The notes under the pieces: generated by a model
Databases searched by the model: none
What the model was told of the DNA's origin: nothing
What the model saw: only the letters and a program-made list of their open reading frames with translations
IMG/VR virus record: IMGVR_UViG_3300019927_000140
Location: 1 to 31,755 of that record
Reading direction: 5' to 3' (one strand)
DNA length: 31,755 nt
DNA from: a virus
Shown: piece by piece, positions 27,403-31,755 of the stretch
How the letters are laid out: every line of letters starts with the position of its first letter
Numbering within the stretch: position 1 is the stretch's first letter
Program-made: the position numbers and the translations under genes

Positions 27403-27610
27403 GGAAGACAGCAAGCGTCCGCAGAGTGCGAAGTCGCGTCCGGATACTGATGTCGGTCGGAAGGTGTGGGCCGAGGTCTACCCCGGCGGAGACATGATGA
27501 TCGAGGTGGGCGGCGTCGAACAGAACGCCGAGCTGTATCTCTGCGCTGGCGAGCCGGAAGCACTCAAAGACGTCCTGGAGAAACTTCTGGACGGTGATCT
27601 CGATGAGTGA
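27395..27610 (+). CDS. Hypothetical small protein
   Basis: The preferred start is the ATG at 27395 (MSEEDSKRPQSAKSRPDTDV), within the ATGAGTGA junction with the upstream gene, giving 71 residues. After a basic-acidic arm come strands (GRKVWAEVYPGGDMMIEVGG) and a C-terminal helix (EPEALKDVLEKLLDGDLDE). The arrangement of strands plus helix resembles the following gene (27603-27884), suggesting an old duplication. No known family. Its stop overlaps the next start in another ATGAGTGA. Confidence 0.7.
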   Translation: MSEEDSKRPQSAKSRPDTDVGRKVWAEVYPGGDMMIEVGGVEQNAELYLCAGEPEALKDVLEKLLDGDLDE

Positions 27611-27884
27611 GGGGTCTGAGGGGATCGAACGCTTTGTCGAACTCCCGACGCCCGACCGGTTCTTCCAGAAGATCGGCGACGCTGAACTCGAGATGCGGGT
27701 CATGGATGCCGACGACGCGACCGTTCGGACACAGTTCGTTCCGGGTGGGGCGTTCGGCTTCGAGATCTCCTGTGAGTACTCCTATGCGGGGTACGACTGT
27801 AACCAGCACATCTCGCTTGATCGGGAGGCTGCGGAAGCGCTGTACGAACGCCTCGATCGTGTTTTGGAGAGTGATCGTCGATGA
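27603..27884 (+). CDS. Hypothetical small protein, related in layout to the preceding gene
   Basis: The chosen start is the ATG at 27603 (MSEGSEGIERFVELPTPDRF) in the ATGAGTGA overlap, giving 93 residues. Strands (AELEMRVMDADDATVRTQFV, GAFGFEISCEYSYAGYDCNQ) precede a C-terminal helix (DREAAEALYERLDRVLE). The helix is similar in position to the helix of the gene at 27395-27610. Two cysteines are 9 residues apart and do not form a clear zinc site. Function unknown. It overlaps the following gene by 4 bases. Confidence 0.7.
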   Translation: MSEGSEGIERFVELPTPDRFFQKIGDAELEMRVMDADDATVRTQFVPGGAFGFEISCEYSYAGYDCNQHISLDREAAEALYERLDRVLESDRR

Positions 27885-28198
27885 GCCAGAGTTACCTCGG
27901 CGACTGGGGGGCCAACGACATTCACAGCCCAGCCGGCGACGCCCTGATCGACCGTCGCGAGGCCGCCGACGAGGCGGCGAGTGGCGAGTGGGAGTACCTT
28001 GCCCACACTGAGAACCGAATCGCCTGGCACGTTCCGGAGACGAACGCTGGCCTGCAGCTGAAGCGGACGAACTCTGGTTGGGAGTTGATCCGGGCGACCA
28101 CCCAACAGGGCCCGCGACATAACACCCTCGGCGATGCCCTCGAGGCGGCGCATGAATACATGAACACACACCCAGACGGCGGAGGTCGATATCGATGA
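27881..28198 (+). CDS. Hypothetical protein
   Basis: The protein has 105 residues and starts MSQSYLGDWGANDIHSPAGD. It contains a helix (DRREAADEAASGEWEYLAHT) and several aromatic strands (NRIAWHVPETNAGLQLKRTN, SGWELIRATTQQG), ending in a helix (LGDALEAAHEYMNTHPDGG). The last helix resembles an amphipathic end helix common in small viral proteins. No family recognised. Start and stop overlap the neighbours by 4 bases each, so it belongs to the same coupled operon as the surrounding small genes. Confidence 0.7.
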   Translation: MSQSYLGDWGANDIHSPAGDALIDRREAADEAASGEWEYLAHTENRIAWHVPETNAGLQLKRTNSGWELIRATTQQGPRHNTLGDALEAAHEYMNTHPDGGGRYR

Positions 28199-28650
28199 CG
28201 GGAACCAGTCGGGAAACGAGCGATACTGAGCGATGCGGCTACTGCGATAGCGCCGACCTCGTGTATGAGTTGAAGCCCGGTCGCGGAGGCACCGTGCATC
28301 GGTGTATCGAGTGTCTCGCCATCGAACAAGGGCAACAGAAGTTCAGCCTGCCGTTCGAGGCGTGGATGGATAGGGACGACGTCGAGCCGATGGACCACGA
28401 CGAGGCCCCTGAGTTCGAGCCGTTTGACCCGCGGGAGCACGACTACCAAGCGGCACAAGCATGGTTTAGAGTTCTTGCGAGAATCAAGGACGACGACCCG
28501 ATAGTCAAACGTGACCCTGACGCGATTGGGACAATCTTCGAAGACACGAGAGAGTTCCTTACCAACGTCATGGGGTCCGATGCTCACAAACGCCCGTCTG
28601 AACTGTCGAGTGCTGATACCGACCGATCTGAGGACGGTGATCGTCGATGA
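28195..28650 (+). CDS. Zinc-ribbon protein with acidic helical tail
   Basis: The protein has 151 residues and starts MTGTSRETSDTERCGYCDSA. C14/C17 and C37/C40 (HRCIECLAIEQGQQKF) form a zinc ribbon in the first 45 residues. The remainder is helical and acidic (HDYQAAQAWFRVLARIKDDD, IGTIFEDTREFLTNVMGS). The zinc ribbon is of the type common in small haloarchaeal proteins; the tail may bind a partner. It overlaps both neighbours by 4 bases. The function is unknown. Confidence 0.75.
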   Translation: MTGTSRETSDTERCGYCDSADLVYELKPGRGGTVHRCIECLAIEQGQQKFSLPFEAWMDRDDVEPMDHDEAPEFEPFDPREHDYQAAQAWFRVLARIKDDDPIVKRDPDAIGTIFEDTREFLTNVMGSDAHKRPSELSSADTDRSEDGDRR

Positions 28651-28886
28651 GCGACAGTACCTCAACGCGCCCGCAGAGCTACCGTGATGTAGACATCCCC
28701 GACGCATGGGATGACTGGCCCGACGACGCCAAAGTGAACTATCTCTCGACCGCGATGGATCGCGACCAACTGCTTGAAACGGTTGGAGAGTTGGCTGGGA
28801 TCCCGGATGGCGAGATCGGAGAACAGTCACTCTGGAAGTCGGCGTTGGCGCAGCTAGTCGTTGTCCTGGAGCGTGATCGTCAATGA
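28647..28886 (+). CDS. Hypothetical small protein
   Basis: The protein has 79 residues and starts MSDSTSTRPQSYRDVDIPDA. A tryptophan-rich turn (DAWDDWPDDAKVNYLSTAMD) is followed by helices (RDQLLETVGELAGIPDG, SLWKSALAQLVVVLERDRQ). The DxWDDWPDDAKVNYL segment is reminiscent of short conserved haloarchaeal viral proteins, but I cannot name the family. Overlaps by 4 bases at both ends show coupling with the flanking genes. Confidence 0.7.
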   Translation: MSDSTSTRPQSYRDVDIPDAWDDWPDDAKVNYLSTAMDRDQLLETVGELAGIPDGEIGEQSLWKSALAQLVVVLERDRQ

Positions 28887-29245
28887 CGGCTCGCTCAGAG
28901 ACGAAGTACGGCGACCAGCTCGAAGATCACGACTGGTCGGACCCGGAACCGGAGGCCGACGACACGCCGGCGGCGGTCCGGGTCTCGCGGCACACGATCA
29001 AGATCGACGATCGTCGCGACGCCCACGGTTACGAGCACGGCCTCGACTGGATATTCCAGGTTGAGGACGGCGTGATCACGGGCTACTACCGCGGGCACTG
29101 GCTCGAGGGGCGGACGCAGTCCGATCCGATGACGTCACCGGCGTGGCCTGACGTCCCGCTGTGGATCAAGCGCCGACTGCGCCAAGAGCTGAACGTCGAC
29201 GAACTCGAGACTGACCTGCCAGAGCACTACGGGGAGGACCGCTGA
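28883..29245 (+). CDS. Hypothetical protein preceding the methyltransferase
   Basis: The protein has 120 residues. It has strands (RVSRHTIKIDDRRDAHGYEH, LDWIFQVEDGVITGYYRGHW) and a helical C-terminus (PLWIKRRLRQELNVDELE). No family recognised. The TGA at 29243-29245 lies one base before the methyltransferase ATG, so it is probably translated from the same message. A methyltransferase partner role, for example target recognition, cannot be excluded but has no sequence support. Confidence 0.72.
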   Translation: MTARSETKYGDQLEDHDWSDPEPEADDTPAAVRVSRHTIKIDDRRDAHGYEHGLDWIFQVEDGVITGYYRGHWLEGRTQSDPMTSPAWPDVPLWIKRRLRQELNVDELETDLPEHYGEDR

Positions 29246-29246
29246 G

Positions 29247-30113
29247 ATGGCTGGCTCGAACCACTTCGGTATGCATTCGATGCTGGACGACAGCGCGTTC
29301 CTCGGCACGCACGACGGGCCCGAGAGTCTGGAAGCACGCATCGGGTACACGGACCCACCGTCGCACATCAGCCTCTTCAGCGGGGCCGGGGGCTTCGACC
29401 TCGGCTTCGCACAGGCCGGCTTCGAGAGCCTCGTGATGGTCGAAGAGGACGATGCGGCCTGCGAGACGCTTCGACTCAACTTTAAGAGCAACGACTACCA
29501 AGAGCACAACCCGACGATCCTGCAGCGGGACATTCGGAAGATCTCGACGTGGGAGATCCTTGAGGCAGCCGACATCGGCGTCGGTGGCGTCACGGCGATC
29601 TCCGGCGGCCCGCCCTGCCAGGGCTTCAGCCACATCGGCAGTCGCGAGGACGATGACCCACGCAACGAGCTGTATCTCGAGATGGTCCGGATCGTCCACC
29701 AAGCGAAGCCTGTGTTCTTCGTGATGGAGAACGTCCCGGGCCTGGCGACGATGCACGACGGCGAGGCGATCACCGAAGTCTGTGAGAACTTCGCCGCTGG
29801 CGGGTATCAGGTGACGTGGGACAAACTCGACGCTGCTGACTACGGCGTCCCGCAGCATCGCGAGCGGGTGTTCATCATCGGAAAGCGCGTCGACGTGATG
29901 GGCTTTCCCGAAGAGGGCAACCCGCAATTCCACATGGGGGCCAAGCCCGGCCCGATATCGCATCCGGAGTTCTTCCGCGACCGCCACGACCTGAACGACC
30001 CTGACCAGGCGACGCTAGATGCGTTCAGTGACGGCCCAGACGATCTCGATGAGGCGCTCGAACAGCTGATCCAGGATGGCGATATCCCAGAGTGGGGTGA
30101 TTTCGATGACTGA
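29247..30113 (+). CDS. Cytosine-5 DNA methyltransferase, lacking the usual C-terminal part
   Basis: The protein has 288 residues. The catalytic motifs are ISLFSGAGGFDLGFAQAGF at 41-59 (motif I), GGPPCQGFSHIG at 120-131 with catalytic C124 (motif IV), VMENVPGL at 159-166 (motif VI) and PQHRERVFIIG at 202-212 (motif VIII). After motif VIII there are only about 75 residues, which are acidic and show no target recognition domain, motif IX or motif X (the family usually has 330-450 residues with an IGNAVP-like end). The stop is a clean overlap with the next gene, with no sign of a frameshift. It may be a natural two-subunit enzyme, a decayed gene, or use another target-recognition protein. It would normally protect viral DNA against restriction. 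Confidence 0.9.
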   Translation: MAGSNHFGMHSMLDDSAFLGTHDGPESLEARIGYTDPPSHISLFSGAGGFDLGFAQAGFESLVMVEEDDAACETLRLNFKSNDYQEHNPTILQRDIRKISTWEILEAADIGVGGVTAISGGPPCQGFSHIGSREDDDPRNELYLEMVRIVHQAKPVFFVMENVPGLATMHDGEAITEVCENFAAGGYQVTWDKLDAADYGVPQHRERVFIIGKRVDVMGFPEEGNPQFHMGAKPGPISHPEFFRDRHDLNDPDQATLDAFSDGPDDLDEALEQLIQDGDIPEWGDFDD

Positions 30114-30234
30114 CACGTGTCCGAACTGCGGCTCGTCGCCGGCATCTGTCTCGTGGCAGACCGCGCCGGGGCAGCTCGTCTGCGGGAACAACGATTGCCC
30201 GGTGAACTCCTGGGATGGTGAGCAGGATGGTTGA
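30106..30234 (+). CDS. Zinc-ribbon microprotein, 42 residues
   Basis: The frame begins at the ATG at 30106, inside the end of the methyltransferase gene. It reads MTDTCPNCGSSPASVSWQTA and ends PGQLVCGNNDCPVNSWDGEQ DG before the TGA at 30232. C5/C8 and C26/C31 are the zinc ligands. It is the first of three consecutive overlapping zinc-ribbon microgenes and is co-transcribed with the methyltransferase. Role unknown. Confidence 0.72.
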   Translation: MTDTCPNCGSSPASVSWQTAPGQLVCGNNDCPVNSWDGEQDG

Positions 30235-30352
30235 TATGTGCCCCAACTGCAACCAGCCAAGCACGTTCAGAGGCGACGACGAAACGGGACGTCTACGCTG
30301 GTGTACGAACACTAACTGTTCAGTTTATCTCTGGGAGGTGGAGAATGCCTGA
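30227..30352 (+). CDS. Zinc-ribbon microprotein, 41 residues
   Basis: The ATG at 30227 (MVDMCPNCNQPSTFRGDDET) overlaps the preceding stop; an ATG at 30236 is possible. The frame continues with GRLRWCTNTNCSVYLWEVEN A and ends at 30352. C5/C8 and C26/C31 form a zinc ribbon like that of the gene before it, with the same spacing, so the two probably arose by duplication. It overlaps the next gene by 8 bases. Confidence 0.72.
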   Translation: MVDMCPNCNQPSTFRGDDETGRLRWCTNTNCSVYLWEVENA

Positions 30353-30515
30353 GTGCGACCGTTGCGGGCGATCGGGCGAGACACTCGTCCTCGAGCGCCG
30401 CCTCAACGAGATGATGGTCTGTGATCGCTGCCAGGACACGCTTCGCGATCAAGCCGACAGTCGCGAGCAGAGCCAGCACGACCTCGGTGACTTCGGCGGT
30501 GGTCCCGATGTCTGA
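30345..30515 (+). CDS. Zinc-ribbon microprotein, 56 residues
   Basis: The ATG at 30345 starts MPECDRCGRSGETLVLERRL, followed by NEMMVCDRCQDTLRDQADSR and an acidic/Gly-rich tail. C4/C7 and C26/C29 form the zinc ribbon. The frame is open farther upstream, but this start is preferred because the upstream part covers the previous gene. It overlaps the following gene by 8 bases (ATGTCTGA). Part of a tandem set of zinc ribbons. Confidence 0.74.
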   Translation: MPECDRCGRSGETLVLERRLNEMMVCDRCQDTLRDQADSREQSQHDLGDFGGGPDV

Positions 30516-31179
30516 AAGTCAGTACAGCCTCTCACGCTTCACCGCCGAGTGCGGGACGACAGACGACGCTCGCGAGACAGTCCACGTTGGTGATCCCGAT
30601 GACGGCCATCGACACCACGTCAACGAGATCGATCCGTACTGGAGCGGGCAGCGAGAGCTTGAGAAGGGTGGCACGTGGGCGTGCTACTCGCTTGTTCCAG
30701 CTGGACGCTTCACGGTCGTCCTCGAAACGGATGCGGATGTCGTCACACAGTGCTGGACTGGTGACGGAGACGGTCTCGAGCGCGGTGTCTATCTCCCGGC
30801 GAAAGAGAACTACGGAAACCGCCCGCCGAAGCCCGTCGCTGTCAGTGACGCGCACCTCAAGTTCGGTGCCGAGGCGGCTATCCGAGCCGCTGACGCGATC
30901 TGTCCAGATGACGATATCGTCGCGATCTCAAAATCGTCGTGGGCGGCGACGCTGCTGATTGGCGTCCGAAACGGCTCCAAAGACATCGAGACAGTGTTCA
31001 ACGGTGGCGACGGAGTCCACGTCGGCGCATTCCCGTCTGAACAGCCAGAGCTATTCAAGGGCTTCCATCACATCCGCAAGAAGGACGCCTCACCGTTCGA
31101 GGTCTACAGCAAGGCCGAAGCCCCTCGGCTCCGACTCGTAGATCTCGACTGGACGATCGGCCAAGCAGGTGGTCGCTGA
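30508..31179 (+). CDS. Hypothetical protein
   Basis: The preferred start is the ATG at 30508 (MSESQYSLSRFTAECGTTDD), inside the end of the preceding gene, giving 223 residues. The first half is beta-rich with aromatic residues (HHVNEIDPYWSGQRELEKGG, WACYSLVPAGRFTVVLETD), the middle helical (LKFGAEAAIRAADAICPDDD) and the end has strands with a His/Lys-rich piece (FKGFHHIRKKDASPFEVYS). No recognised family. A nucleic-acid-binding or capsid-independent accessory role is possible. It overlaps the next start as TGATG. Confidence 0.72.
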   Translation: MSESQYSLSRFTAECGTTDDARETVHVGDPDDGHRHHVNEIDPYWSGQRELEKGGTWACYSLVPAGRFTVVLETDADVVTQCWTGDGDGLERGVYLPAKENYGNRPPKPVAVSDAHLKFGAEAAIRAADAICPDDDIVAISKSSWAATLLIGVRNGSKDIETVFNGGDGVHVGAFPSEQPELFKGFHHIRKKDASPFEVYSKAEAPRLRLVDLDWTIGQAGGR

Positions 31180-31523
31180 TGGCGGGGGCGACACAGCACA
31201 AAGCGCCGTGCCCGCACATCGCCGATCGCCGGAGCGGCGTCTGTTTCCACAGCGAGGTCTCGGCGGCGAACGTCGGCAAGTGGGAATCGATCCGCCTGCC
31301 CGACGACGTCGACAGCGGCGATCTTCGGACGCTGTTGGATGTCGTCGACGATGACGCGACCGTCGCGATCTGCAACAGCTGCCGGCGGATCAACAAGCTC
31401 CTCTCCGGCGACGTCGAGGTGCTGCACAGCGGTGATCCGCACTTCGATGACCGCGTTGGCTCGTGGCAGATCGACCTTGAGGACGCAAGCACCAGCACGC
31501 CCGGCCTTCGAGGGCAGTCATGA
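31179..31523 (+). CDS. Zinc-binding hypothetical protein
   Basis: The protein has 114 residues and starts MAGATQHKAPCPHIADRRSG. C11-x-H13 with C22/H24 and the later CNSCRRINKLLSGD pair provide possible zinc ligands. The middle has an acidic helix (DDVDSGDLRTLLDVVDDDAT). No family recognised. Start overlaps the preceding stop (TGATG) and the stop overlaps the next ATG (ATGA). Confidence 0.7.
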   Translation: MAGATQHKAPCPHIADRRSGVCFHSEVSAANVGKWESIRLPDDVDSGDLRTLLDVVDDDATVAICNSCRRINKLLSGDVEVLHSGDPHFDDRVGSWQIDLEDASTSTPGLRGQS

Positions 31524-31755
31524 TGCACGAGGAGTACCAGCGGGAGTGTCCCGAGTGCTCGACAACGCTGCCACGATCCGCTCGGTACTGCTCCCGGTGT
31601 GGCGTCCGTGTGCGCCGACTGGAGGCGTTCGAGACGCCGGACGACTACGTGCCCATCGAGGAACTCCATCCGGCGTGCGTCCGGCTGCCGTGTCGCTACG
31701 ACGGCTGTCCGAACGAGGAGTGGGTCTGCGGCTCGGGGTCGACAGAGGACTTCAC
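31520..31755 (+). CDS. Zinc-ribbon protein, partial at the right edge
   Basis: The frame starts at the ATG at 31520 (MMHEEYQRECPECSTTLPRS), then ARYCSRCGVRVRRLEAFETP, and is open to base 31755. C10/C13 and C24/C27 form a zinc ribbon, and further cysteines (ELHPACVRLPCRYDGCPNEE) may form a second. The start overlaps the previous stop, so it is co-transcribed. The C-terminus is outside the window. Function unknown. Confidence 0.68.
   Translation, partial: MMHEEYQRECPECSTTLPRSARYCSRCGVRVRRLEAFETPDDYVPIEELHPACVRLPCRYDGCPNEEWVCGSGSTEDF

Noticed and set aside
1-31755. tRNA genes, CRISPR arrays, integrase and attachment sites
   Set aside because: I looked for tRNA T-loop motifs, regularly spaced repeats and recombinase motifs on both strands and saw none. 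Divergent or partial forms at the edges cannot be excluded.

Overview
This window is part of a haloarchaeal tailed-virus or provirus genome. It is GC-rich, its proteins are highly acidic, and start codons often follow haloarchaeal TATA-like boxes by about 27 bases with almost no leader. It encodes a HK97-type head and packaging module together with archaeal replication proteins (an MCM helicase and an Orc1/Cdc6-like initiator). No integrase, attachment site, tRNA or CRISPR array was seen, so lifestyle cannot be settled. The presence of two divergent repressor-type switches suggests a temperate cycle. The left edge cuts a tail gene, so the tail module continues outside the window, and the right edge cuts a small zinc protein gene.

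Positions 1-14,100 (all minus strand, read right to left) hold the late genes: a zinc-finger protein, a two-helix membrane protein, a small antitoxin-like DNA-binding protein, a HAD-type phosphatase, small and large terminase, portal, Mu F-like head protein, protease/scaffold, decoration protein, major capsid protein, four or five connector proteins, and the first tail protein. The order is the usual packaging to head to neck to tail order. Between the terminase and the portal sits an inserted HNH endonuclease gene. The portal 5' end is present twice around it: a truncated copy upstream and a complete, synonymously recoded copy downstream.

Positions 14,136-21,145 (minus strand) hold the replication and early-type genes: a winged-helix protein, MCM, and a chain of small overlapping genes of mostly unknown function. 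Two non-coding stretches stand out. The one upstream of MCM is bracketed by a nearly perfect 21-base inverted repeat and is an origin or operator candidate. The one at 17,654-18,074 contains a predicted three-way-junction structure behind a promoter. At 21,146-21,255 two paralogous ribbon-helix-helix regulators diverge from a short AT-rich region with operator-like repeats.

Positions 21,489-24,069 (minus strand) hold the Orc1/Cdc6-like gene with its own leaderless promoter, and a four-gene unit that includes a SWIM zinc-finger protein. This unit diverges at 24,070-24,173 from a phiH1-repressor-like winged-helix gene. From there to the right end nearly everything is on the plus strand: a tightly overlapping series of small accessory genes, many with zinc ribbons, a YaaA/DUF6884-like protein, and a short cytosine-5 DNA methyltransferase that lacks the usual C-terminal part. 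Most of these accessory proteins could not be assigned a function from sequence alone.
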